64,000 nt of DNA from Gymnothorax reevesii (taxonomy: Eukaryota > Chordata > Actinopteri > Anguilliformes > Muraenidae), in contig CM056582.1 of NCBI GenBank assembly GCA_029721435.1, forward strand, positions 43,048,611-43,112,610, read 5' to 3'. The notes under the pieces were generated by a model. The model made no database searches and was not told the origin of the DNA. It saw only the letters and a list, made by a program, of their open reading frames with translations. Positions 23,608 through 33,325 of this stretch are shown piece by piece (the first letter of the stretch is position 1; each line of letters starts with the position of its first letter). Both the position numbers and the translations under genes were made by a program.

Positions 23608-24745
23608 TTCATCATCTACGGTCCGTAATATTTCAAAAGGAGAATCTGGAGAAATCACTGCACGTAAGCGACAAGGCCGAAAACCAACATTGAATGCCCG
23701 TGACTTTCAATCCCTCAGGCGGTACTGCATCAAAAACCAACATCAGTGTGTAAAGGACATTAGCACATGGGCTCAGGAACACTTCAGAAAACCACCGTCA
23801 GTAACTACAGTTCATCGCCACATCTGCAAGTGCAAGTTAAAGCTCTACAATGCAAAGCGAAAGCCATTTATCAACAGCACCCAGAAACGCCGCCGGCTTC
23901 GCTGGGCCCAAGCTCATCTAAGATGGACTGATGCAAAGTGGAAAAGTGTTCTGTGGTCTGACAAGTCCACATTTCAAATTGTTTTTGGAAACTGTGGACG
24001 TCGTGTCCTCCGGACCAAAGAGGAAAAGAACCATCTGGACTGTTATAGGCGCAAAATTCAAAAGCCAGCATCTGTGATGGTATGGGGGTATATTAGTGCC
24101 CAAGCCATGGGCAACTAACACATATGTGAAGGCACCATTAATGCTGAAAGGTACTTACAGGTTTTGGAGCAACATATGTTGCCATCCAAGCAACGTCTTT
24201 TTCATGGACGCCCCTGCTTATTTCAGCAAGACAATGCCAAGCCACATTCTGCACGTGTTACAACAGCATCGCTCCGTAGTAAAAGAGTGCGGGTACTAGA
24301 CTGGCCTGCCTGTATTCCAGACCTGTCTCCCATTGAAAATGTGTGGCGCATTATGAAGCGTAAAATACGACAACGGAGACCCCGGACTGTTGAACATTTT
24401 AAGCTGTACATCAAGCAAGAATGGGAAAGAGTTCCACCTGAAAAGCTTCAAAAATTGGTCTCCTCAGTTCCCAAACGTTTACTGAGTGTCGTTAAAAGGA
24501 AAGGCGATGTAACACAGTGGTAAAAAGGCCCCTGTGCCAACTTTTTTGCAGTGTGTTGCTGCCTTTAAATTCCAAGTTAATGTTTATTTGCAAAAAAAAA
24601 AAGTTTCTCAGTTTGAACATTAAACATTTTGTCTTTGCAGTGTATTCAATTGAATATAAGTTGAAAAGGATTTGCAAATCATTGTATTCTGTTTTTATCT
24701 ACGATTTACATAACGTGCCAACTTCGCTGGTTTTGGGTTTTTGTA
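23608..24745 (+). mobile_element. Tc1-like transposon copy a, 5'-truncated
   Basis: The right end is complete: GTGCCAACTTCGCTGG followed by TTTTGGGTTTTTGTA, finishing in the TA at 24744-24745. It is shared with the inverted copy b, whose outer end is at 39398. No matching left TIR exists; similarity begins around 23608, inside the transposase region. It lies within the LINE whose halves flank it at 22400-23530 and 25085-26066. Confidence 0.8.
23640..24523 (+). pseudogene. Tc1/mariner-family transposase, nonsense mutation
   Basis: Encodes most of a Tc1-like DD34E transposase, an enzyme that cuts and pastes its element at TA sites. The DNA-binding half includes DFQSLRRYCIKN and SVTTVHRHICKCKL. 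The catalytic residues are in WSDKSTFQ (first D), FQQDNAKPHSA (second D) and PDLSPIENVW (E, 34 residues after the second D). A single in-frame TAA at 24116-24118 interrupts the sequence between AQAMGN and HICEGTIN; copy b has a Leu codon there. The N-terminus is missing. The end is VKRKGDVTQW, as in copy b. Confidence 0.85.
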
Positions 24746-24779
24746 AATGTCTCAACCTTGACCATGCTAAATAAAATAA

Positions 24780-25084
24780 AAGTAATGTTAAAATTCGGCC
24801 TATAACCGACATCAAACGCAATATTCAATTTCGCCTAATGTTGGCTCTTGACCTTAATACAGCCCTCAAAAGCGCTTAACAGAAAAAGCGCGTAAGCCAG
24901 GGGGAGAATACGCGTAAGTGTAATTTGCATGAGAAAGCCCCGATTTTGGCCTTGCTTCGCCCCAAGCGCGTAACTGCCTTCGGGGCGTGTAATGCTCAGA
25001 CTTAAATCAAGGGGAGAATACGATTAGGCTGAAAAGCGCGTAGCTATGCGCTTTTTCGACTTAAGCGCATGTTCAGTCTCATTT
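24780..25084. repeat. GCGC-rich repeat of unknown class
   Basis: Contains repeated and partly inverted AAAGCGCGTAAG, AAAAGCGCGTAGC and GCGCTTTTTCGACTTAAGCG motifs and two GGGGAGAATACG copies (24900 and 25012). It is markedly richer in CpG than its surroundings. It lies between the Tc1-like copy and the LINE 3' part, so it is probably another insertion. Family not recognised. Confidence 0.5.
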
Positions 25085-26066
25085 AACTCGTCTTAAACTC
25101 GTTTTCCAGATAATCCAGATAAGTCCAAATTCATACTATTTATAAATGGCAAAAAATTACCTTCAGTTCTTCTTAAGATCATAACCTCTAGCGAAGCTGA
25201 AATTGAAATGGTCTCGACATATAAGTATTTGTGTATTCTTATTGATCAGAATTTGTTACTTCAGCCACACATCAACAACCTTGTTTCTAGGCTGAAACTG
25301 AAATTTGGGTTCTTTTTTAGAAACAAATCCTGTTTCTCCTTTCAGACAAGGAAACGCCCGATTTCTGCTACATTTTTACCTTTGTTGGACTATGGTGATC
25401 TGTTGTATATGGGTGCATCTGACCAATGCCTTAAGAAGTTGGACAGTGTCTATCACTGTGAGATATGATTCCTTACTGACTGTGGACATCTTGTACATCG
25501 CTGTTCATTATACGCTGCTGCTGAGTGGCCATCTCTGTATCTCCACAGATTCTTGTACTGGTTGGTTTTTGTGTATGAGTCCTTCCTTGGTTTGCTTCCC
25601 TTAGATCTGTGCACATACATGTGTAAAATTGAAAACCAATACGACCTGCGTTCTCAAAACATTCTACAGATGATGGTCCCCAGAGTTAGGACTGAATTAG
25701 GTAAAAAGGCTTTTAAATGCACTGCTCCCAATTCCTGGAAAACCTTCAGAAGGATCTAAAACTGCCTGAACTGGTCACCTTGGGAGAATTTGAAGCAATT
25801 TTAAAAGATTGTGAAAATAGCAGTCTTGGCCGTTGTGTCTGTTTTTAGTACCCCCTTCATCTTTTATGCACTTGTCCCATTTTAAGCACCGTATTAGTTG
25901 TTCTGCTGAATGCATTATTGGTGTTTTGTCTGTCTTTCTGATAATCACTGTAATTGAAATGTACTGTATTGTAACTGAGTTTATGCTGCCTTCTTGGCCA
26001 GGTCACTCTTGTAAAAGAGATTTTAATCTCAATGAGGCTTTTACCTGGTTAAATATAGGATATATA
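25085..26066 (+). pseudogene. LINE (same element as 22400-23530), RT C-terminus and 3' UTR
   Basis: Encodes the end of the LINE ORF2 across frame changes: VSTYKYLCILIDQNLLLQPH, KLKFGFFFRNKSCFSF, FLPLLDYGDLLYMGAS and VPRVRTELGKKAFKC. A stop follows near 25757. The 3' UTR closes with GTAAAAGAGATTTTAATCTC and ACCTGGTTAAATA, a motif common at fish LINE 3' ends. The RT core (with the YADD box) that should lie between the two halves is absent, so about 1.5 kb was lost in addition to the insertions. Confidence 0.75.
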
Positions 26067-26823
26067 TGTTTACTGCAGACATGTGAGGGCTTTTGGAAGG
26101 AGCAAGACACGATGCGCCTTTGTCCTCTGCATTTCACTATATTATGAGTTCTTTCTTCATTTGCAAAGTAACGCAGCATTTCCTGGAACAGCAGAGCAGA
26201 GTGCAGTCTTCTTCATCTACTGCATCCAGCAACACACTGAACCATCTTATCTGAAAGGTTGGCCTGCCACATAACAGTGGACCTGGATGTATCTCTTAAG
26301 TTGTACTTATTATTATGAGTTTGGGGGATGGAGAGAAGAGCATGACTGGAAGTGATTGAGCGAGAGCAGTGGCCAAAAGAAGAGAGAAGAGAAGAGAGAA
26401 ATTTAGAGAGGCAAAGAAGAAAGTGCATCGCTCAATTTACGGGGAGAATGAGGACAAAAGGAAGGAGAAAATGTTGGAAAATAACTAAAGGATTCCACAA
26501 ATAACTACAGACATACACATTTTTGGGGAATTTCGAGTTCAGAAATCTAAATTTTCTGTAAAATTATGCATTAAAGATACCACATATTGACTTAATTCAT
26601 CAAAATCTATTTTTCCAATCGTTGGTCACGGTACGCATATTTTCCTGGCACTGCTCACCATTTGCCATCAGTGACGTCATACAAGCAAATCCCCAATGTT
26701 TCTTGTGGGAAATTAGAATATGCCATTATTGTTGCCGACGAATTATCGATAACCTATTTTGAGAATATGCCATATTGTGCTACCATTGGCTGCAATTCCA
26801 ATTCAGTGAAAGACAGTAGATTG
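26067..26823. other. Non-coding stretch, nothing identified
   Basis: Includes a GA-rich tract (26330-26420). No exon or element identified. Confidence 0.45.
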
Positions 26824-27559
26824 TAAACTGAACAAAAATATAAATGTCCAATGTGAAATATTGATGCCACATGGAGTTAACAACTCTACGTGAGCATATG
26901 CTGACTTTTACTTGTACAATAGGGATATTTCTCTTGATTTGTGTAGGATTTTTTAATTCATCTCTCTGTCAGTGAGTATTTGCTCAGTAATGCAGTGATT
27001 TCACTCAGTACATGGGTGTGGCATTTCCAGACTGTGATCAGACGGAATGAGCAGCACCCAGACACTCCTTATACTGGGGACAATAAAAGGCCACCCTAAA
27101 ATGTCAAATTTTGTCAAAAGTCATCGTGCCTCAGATGTCTCAGGTCATGCGGGATTGTGCCATTGGCATGCTGGATGCAGGGATGTCCACCAGAGCGGTC
27201 ACTGTGCAGCTGAATGTTAACTATCGGACAATAGGCCGTTTGAGAGTTTGTTTCCGACTGACGGGCAGTACTGCAAATCGACCGCATCCACGTCAGCCAC
27301 GTGTGACCATACCAGCACAAGATCGCTACATCCGACTCGTCCACCTGTGGGATCGGCTCAGATCAGCGACACGCACAGCGGATAACAGACGCATCACATC
27401 ACAGACAGTCCGTAACCGCCTGCGAGAAGCCAACTTGGGCAAACGCACACGTTCGATGCTGAACGTTCGATGCTATTCACAGACGAATCCCGGTTCCGGT
27501 TTTTTGTTAATAATAACTCAAAAATTTGACATGGGCCGTTTATATTTTTGTTCAGTGTA
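26824..27559 (+). mobile_element. Internally deleted Tc1-like transposon
   Basis: TA then AACTGAACAAAAATATAAA at 26824 is mirrored by TTTATATTTTTGTTCAGTG then TA at 27540-27559. It is about 735 bp against roughly 1.5 kb for a complete element. The deletion removes the middle of the transposase; both TIRs remain, so it could in principle still be recognised by a transposase supplied in trans. Confidence 0.85.
27111..27500 (+). pseudogene. Tc1-like transposase N-terminal part, internally deleted
   Basis: Begins with a helix-turn-helix DNA-binding region (MRDCAIGMLDAGMSTRAV, VNYRTIGRLRVCF) and a linker with a GSTANRPHPRQPR hook-like segment. It continues through ITSQTVRNRLREANL and GKRTR. The frame then jumps to remnants of the first catalytic block (reading TNPGSGF in frame; ACGAATCCCGGTTCCGG encodes the usual DESRFRF in another frame). 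The second and third catalytic residues are deleted. It is the transposase of the surrounding TIR element and non-functional. Confidence 0.8.
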
Positions 27560-28400
27560 TTTCCCTGCCTTTCCAAGAGTAAAAGAGAGAAGAAATTCCT
27601 AGATTCCCTTTTGTCGTCGGGAAGATTTCTCCCCTTCAGCTCACAGCAGATTGTGCTCTCACCATTTCTCCCAAGTACAATATGCTTCTCATCCCAAAAT
27701 AAAGGCATAATAGGTATACTTGAACGCCAGGCCAGTTTTTTGTGGAACTGTTTCCTGAGCGGGACACTTTATTACAAAAATTTGATTGAAATTTCCCTTA
27801 AAATTCAAATATAAATAATTGTGTACTGTTTTCAGTCAAGTCAATGGTAGCTTACGAAAGCAAATTCTAATTTCTTGCCTTTCTAATCAGATATCATTTT
27901 AATCATTTACTGGAGTTTTGTCCTTTCAAGAGATGACAAAACGATGCTAACGCTGGTCATTTAGCTGGGCTCTAAATGTTTCCGGTGTGGGACACCCATA
28001 GCTCTGAGCGGTGTGGTGCTGGTTTTGCGAGAGTATTGGCAAAGGTCTATAGCCTAGCTTATTAACTGCAATAAAGCATTTATTTGAGATTATTTGATCA
28101 TGATTTTGCGTTTAATCTTAGGTATCTATGGTCATGTTTCAGAGGTCAGAAAAACAGCCACGTTTCGCTTTTTGATTCCACGGGATGGAACATCGCCTAA
28201 ACGCAATTTAAGTGGTCCTGCGACTTTGTCTCATCATAGTAATTTTGTATAGTAATTAGACGTCAATACTCATGGATTCATCTGAAATTGGATATATAGA
28301 CTCATGTACATTGATAAGTTAAATTACTCCCACTTGCGCTGTATCATGATCATCAGTTACGAGGCCCGTATAAAGGCAGGAAAGTAGGTCTGGTCCAAGG
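27560..28400. other. Non-coding stretch, nothing identified
   Basis: AT-rich sequence with no exon or element recognised. Confidence 0.45.
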
Positions 28401-30110
28401 GCATAGGTTTGCGTATGGACGGTAGGGACATTTCCCTACCAATATTTTTGGAAGCCAGTTTGTCCCTACCAATATTTCAGCAAACTCGTTCTTAGCATCT
28501 TTCCAGATAAGCCATATTAGACCCAGTTGTGGAGGCTACATCTCCAAGACAACCTTTTTACGCATTCTAGCCCTTGATTGGTTGAAAGGGAGGGGCTACC
28601 TGAAGGCTAAAAGTCAAGTGTAAATTGACCACTGTATTTAGGTCATGAATATTCATTTTTGTCCAAAGCGGGGTTTGAGACACGCAACTGGATCGCCAGC
28701 TTTGATTACATGTGTTTGCGGTGGCTTGAGATTTGGCATTTGTTCCAAATTTTTCTTCTTCACGCAATTATAACTCTTTTCCCATGGCCCAACTCATGAC
28801 ATACATTTGATATTACCTTAGGTACATATCACTGTTACGGAAATTTCATTGTCTGAGAGTTTGAGAAAAAAATATATCATTCCATGTAATGCTATTAATA
28901 TCCAACCAAACTGAATGCCAAGTGTAATGTTGGGAACTTGAACCAGTGCGGTTTAGCAGTCTATCTTAGTGCCACTCTCATAACTAAGTGTGCTTGCAAT
29001 ACCTTTCCATAGCTCACCATTATATAACATCACTTTGTCAGCTAGCGAGCTAACAGCAGCCAGCCACTCAGTTGACAGAGGAAGAAAACCAAGAGGCCAC
29101 CAAAAAAAGAGGCGACATAAGTAGCCTTTTTTTTTACCATCCAGGACTTAAGTGATCAAACTAAATAATCAGAAACAGTTCGATATTTGAAGTGAAAACT
29201 TGCTAGCTACCTAAACTTAAAATTTATTGGAAAATATACTCTTCCAAAAAAGAAACTATACATTGTTTTTAGCATCAATTTATTATACATGAAATTTTCC
29301 ACAAATGTGGAAAACATATTGAAAAGAAAGTATTATCAATAATTCAATATTTGTATAGTTTCTTTTTTGGAAGAGTATATTTCAATATGTTTTCCATATT
29401 TGTCAAAACATTTCATGTATAATAAATTGATGCAAAGAACAATGCATAGTTTATTTTTTGGAAGAGTATAATGGCAACTAATGTTAGCTAATCATGTTTG
29501 CTAGTTTCTACTAGCGAACCAAACCTGGTTTCTGTCACATTTTGGCTAGTAGTCAGTTTGTTAGCTGCAGGAGGTATATATCAAATTATGAGATGACTTT
29601 CAGTCTAGAAATCGTGTGATGGTGCTATTATTAATGTATTATTTTGTACGCAGGAACCAGGATACAGGTATATTTGAGCTTCAGGCGAGGTCCTAATAAT
29701 GAATTATTTTAGTATGGAATTATAGGAAAAGCATTAAAGTTAGTCTCTTGATGTTCAGCAAATATAACCTTTGAAAGTCAAAATGTCCTGGCCAACTTTG
29801 CCTCAGTGGGGAAAATGAAAGAAACAAGTTATTGTTAATCGTAAATATAACATGATCCAGTCCAATAAAACGTGTGTTTGCAGCTTGTCCAATTATAATA
29901 ATTGTTTATGTTTGTGGCATCTATCTATTGATATTATGGAGGCAGTTTGCTTACCATCATAAAAAAACCAAAGAAACACTTATTCGGATAATCTCTGTAA
30001 ACTGAAAAGGCAGTATCTGAACTCAGATTTGCAAAAATTTTCCAGCTTGCGCGCTATGCATGCTCGCATTACATATGTGTCCCTACCAATTGTCACATTA
30101 AACCTACGCC
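28401..30110. mobile_element. Non-autonomous TIR element (GGTAGGGACA family)
   Basis: GCATAGGTTTGCGTATGGAC plus GGTAGGGACA at 28401-28430 is mirrored by TGTCCCTACCAATTGTCACA and then AACCTACGC ending near 30110. CCCTACCAATATT is repeated twice just inside the left end. No transposase frame is visible in 1.7 kb. A separate palindromic element is nested at 29234-29472. The superfamily is uncertain because the target duplication is not clear. Confidence 0.65.
29234..29472. repeat. Nested palindromic MITE with three end copies
   Basis: The end sequence TATACTCTTCCAAAAAAGAA (29235) occurs inverted at about 29358-29383 and again inverted at about 29450-29472. The left arm, which continues with ATCAATTTATTATACATGAA and GGAAAACATATTGAAA, is mirrored by 29384-29472. 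The simplest reading is a long-armed palindromic MITE with an additional terminal copy inside it. The TA borders suggest a mariner-type origin. Confidence 0.7.
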
Positions 30111-31660
30111 ATTGGTTTAGTCGTGATAGTGTTCCACTCAGGAAACGTTAAATAAGGTTGCCATCTCAGACATCCTTCTTGTGGTGAGGCCAGATCAGAG
30201 TCGCAAGAATCCCACAACCAAACTTCATCAAAGAGTGCGTATCAGAAGAGTCGATGCATGCAGGTAAGCTAGATCTACTAATAGCAAGGGACCAGGGAGT
30301 AGGCCAAGGGCCTGGCATAGGTAATGTGACAGGGCAGAATCTATTGCCATATTGACATACTGAATATTGTCAGGTCTCGGCTCTCCAGGTGCAGTACGCA
30401 GGGCCAATTAAGACCTGGAGCGCTGCCACACTCAGCCACACTAGAAGCAGCTGTGTGTGATTACTGCTGAGCAGAGGCAGCATGTATAAATTCCACTGAT
30501 TTTCCAATTTGCATCGCAACTTCTTTATAGATTAGAGCTCCGTTTCGCATACTTAATATTGCTAAAACAATTCATTGATGTAAGTACTGTGCAGTACCAG
30601 CACATAATAATAAAATGATAATATAACATACTACTAAACTGTCCACCCTTGCACTTGAGTCATGTCCACATTTTTCTGGCCTCTGTGCCCACCGTTACAA
30701 ATATATTGGAAGCAATAATAGTTTCACATCGAATCATCATAAATGAATATTTGAAACTATAACTTTTTAGACTTGACAAATGCTTCAACGTGACAAATAC
30801 AGTATTTGTGCATTGTTCTGTTTCAATAGTCAGTGGCAGGTATTTCTATCATCATACTATGCGTGCCCAATTCCGAACATTCGTCATTTTTTTTTCCATT
30901 TAGATGATGACAGATGTGAGTTCCCTCCGTGCTCATGGCTTTGCCTTCTTCCATAGTGCAGCGATAGATGTAAGATGAGGGGCGATTACTCATGGAACTT
31001 GATCATAGACATTGGAACTATATTCCGGGGGGGGGGGGGGGGGGTTTGATGGGGATTTGTGCTCATTTCTCTACGCACAGTGCTTTCGGATGCATCTTTG
31101 CATTGACTTTGTGATCTGTTCTGTGAAAAATTCATTTGTGTATCCTATGTGAAAACAGCTTAAGAATGGCTCACTCAGTTGGGTAAATGGCCGTGTACAT
31201 CTCGTTTTGATAGATGCCTAGTAGCAACAATGGCGACCATTACCAGACGATATATATTTACACCATTAGTGCTAGCTACAACAAGGTATCTGACAAGAAT
31301 CTTAGCTCGGCTTTACAAAATGAGTATTAAGGACATCACATAGATCACCACTTTTAGCTAAACTTATCACGCAGTTATACATTCATCAAAGAATTTCAAC
31401 TCTGAGTACTAACCAGACAAAAAATGTTATTACACAAACACAAACTCTGGTTTGATCAGACAGAATTAGCAAACTCACTAGCTTGCCAACTGACAGTTAG
31501 CAAAGGTTGCTAACTGGCTTCATAGAGTAAATATCGATCTCTCTACAGTTTGATTCATTCTGACCAGCATGATCTATGCAAGAAAGCCTTACAAAAACAA
31601 TACATGAGCTTCCCTCAATTTTGCTTGGGATGACAATTTACAATTCACATCCAACCAAGT
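30111..31660. other. Non-coding stretch with an 18-bp G homopolymer
   Basis: No exon or element recognised. It includes a run of 18 G at 31027-31044, which is unusually long and may be a length-variable or assembly-sensitive site. Confidence 0.5.
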
Positions 31661-31666
31661 TAGCAC

Positions 31667-32035
31667 CAGGGCTCCGTTTCAGAAAGCAAGATAAACAAAC
31701 TGAGTTTATTCTGTGACTGTGAGTTGACTTCCTCTGAGTTGCTGACCGCGGAGTTTTCGGGTTCAGAACAGGTGACAACATTTGGTTCAGTCAATTCTGA
31801 GTTATCTTTCGCCTCAGTCAGGCGTGTGCATGAGGACATTTTAAAGCCCTCATCAATGGCATATATGCTGCGTTCCAAACAACTCGGAGGTCGGATCTTT
31901 CCGACTTCCGACTTGAAAAAGTGCACTCGAACAGCCACTGAAGTCGGAGCTCCGACTTGGAAACTCAGAGAAAAAAATCTACCCCGACTTCATCTTACAT
32001 CACAGGAAAATGGCAGCCACAACAATGCTACTGAA
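31667..32035. repeat. Overlapping MITE fragments
   Basis: GGCTCCGTTTCAGAAAGCA at 31669, followed by repeated CTGTGAGTTGA, CTCTGAGTTG and TTCTGAGTTA units, resembles the left end of a common fish Harbinger-type MITE. It is interrupted near 31866 by CTGCGTTCCAAACAACTCGG with AGGTCGG/CCGACTTCC inverted motifs, the left end of another fish MITE. Right ends are not clear. Confidence 0.45.
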
Positions 32036-32244
32036 GCGTTCAGCTACTTTTTTTGTACTTATTTTGTACTTTGAAGAGTCCACTCGTGGTAGAAACTGAC
32101 CGTTTAATGAATGAAGTTGTGGTTGATTCTTTCTGTAATGAAACAAAACGATAATGAAAACTGCTGTTTGCTAAAAACAAATAAATAATTAAATAAATAA
32201 AAAAACGAAGAGCTACACAATATCCAGATAACATAGCAGGCGTT

Positions 32245-32720
32245 GGCCCAACGTTGGCAATGGTTGGCAGCGCCAGAGTTGGAATTCCAATGTTGGGCCA
32301 ACACTGAACCAACGTAAGGCAAACAACCAAATAAATAGTTTGGGAAACTAACGTTGGTTTAGTGTTGGTCCAACGTTGGAATTCCAACTCTGACGCTGCC
32401 AACCATTGCCAACGTTGGGCCAACATTGAAACAACGTAAGGCAAACGACTAAATAAATAGGTTGGGCAACTAACGTTGGTTCAATGTTGGCCCAACATTG
32501 GAATTCCAACTCTGACGCTGCCAACCATTGCCAACATTGGGTCAACATTGAACCAACGTAAGGCAAACAACCAAATAAATAGGTTGGGCAACTAACGTTG
32601 GTTTAGTGTTGGCCCAACGTTGGAATTTCAACTCTGACGCTGCCAACCATTGCCAACATTTGGGCAACATTGAACCAACGTAAGGCAAACAACCAAATAA
32701 ATAGGTTGGGCGACAATAAA
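32245..32720. repeat. 122-bp tandem repeat, four copies
   Basis: The marker AACGTAAGGCAAAC starts at 32311, 32433, 32555 and 32677, a constant period of 122 bp. Each unit holds CCAACCATTGCCAAC, a GTTGGCCCAAC-type palindrome and GGAATTCCAACTCTGACGC (one copy GGAATTTCAA). The period is not a multiple of three, so the antisense open frames here are by-products of repetition. Copies differ by a few bases, indicating amplification within a moderate time. Confidence 0.9.
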
Positions 32721-32966
32721 AGTGGGAGTTCCCATGTTGGAGAACAAACGGGTGTTCAGCTATTTGAAGTAGGGGTTGTTGGTCTGAGGTTGGCCCCATT
32801 TAGCTAGCTATTATTACTATTATTAATATTATTTTTATCATCATTATTATTGTTCTTGATATTGTAATTAAGTTGTGTAATTGTTTGATTGTAATGACTT
32901 GATTATTTATTGCTGTATGGCTGATTATTTGAGATTGCACTATTTGATCTTCCCCTGTGTGTTGTT

Positions 32967-33011
32967 GAAGCTAAGCAGGTATAAACCTGGTTAGTTCCTG
33001 GATGGGAGACC
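32967..33011 (+). pseudogene. 5S rRNA-derived segment
   Basis: GAAGCTAAGCAGG, then ACCTGGTTAG, then GGATGGGAGACC, in the order and spacing of vertebrate 5S rRNA. These correspond to box A, the middle and box C of its internal RNA polymerase III promoter. Substitutions (GTATAA in place of the GTCGGG part, TTCC in place of TACT) and the loss of both ends show that it is not a working 5S gene. 5S-derived SINEs (SINE3 type) are known in fish; this may be such a head or a captured piece. Confidence 0.8.
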
Positions 33012-33179
33012 AATTCAAGTTGATGGGCTTTTTGTGATCCTTCCCTCAGTAATGGGTTATGAGCCAACTTATCGCCAACCTTTACACATACGTTGGCAAA
33101 ACAATGTTGGCCCAACGTGTCCCTGATGGCCAAAATGACGTTGGACCAACTCCAGTTCCATAGCCAGTCAGGGATACTG

Positions 33180-33325
33180 GTTGGAGTGTTCCTATATGTT
33201 CCTATGCGTGTTAGTCTTGATGGGGGAAACCTGCACAGACACTGGGGGATTGTGCAAACTCCCCACAGAAAGGCCCCAGGCCAGATTCAAAGCCACAACC
33301 GTCCACTGTGCCACCGTGCTTCCAA
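33180..33325 (-). mobile_element. SINE fragment, same family as 5065-5395
   Basis: On the minus strand it reads GGCACGGTGGCACAGTGGAC, then TTTGAATCTGGCCTGGGGCC, then TTTCTGTGGGGAGTTTGCAC, matching the SINE at 5065-5395 and adding its 5' start. The 3' half is missing. Confidence 0.65.

Larger units (their letters stand above)
32225..33165. repeat. GTTGG-rich composite repeat
   Basis: From GGCGTTGGCCCAACGTTGGC near 32240 to GACGTTGGACCAACTCC near 33150, GTTGG and CCAAC motifs are very dense. The block contains a 122-bp tandem repeat on the left, an AT-rich centre (32810-32940), a 5S rRNA-like segment and a right-hand GTTGGCAAAACAATGTTGGC block. The similarity of the outer parts suggests one composite element. 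Its class is unknown to me. Confidence 0.6.

Noticed and set aside
32040..32799. Four antisense frames with repeated MPYVGSMLxQCWQWLAASEL
   Set aside because: Generated by the 122-bp tandem repeat, whose period is not a multiple of three, so the frames change from unit to unit.
32967..33011. Functional 5S rRNA gene
   Set aside because: Both ends of the 120-nt gene are missing and the conserved middle is altered.
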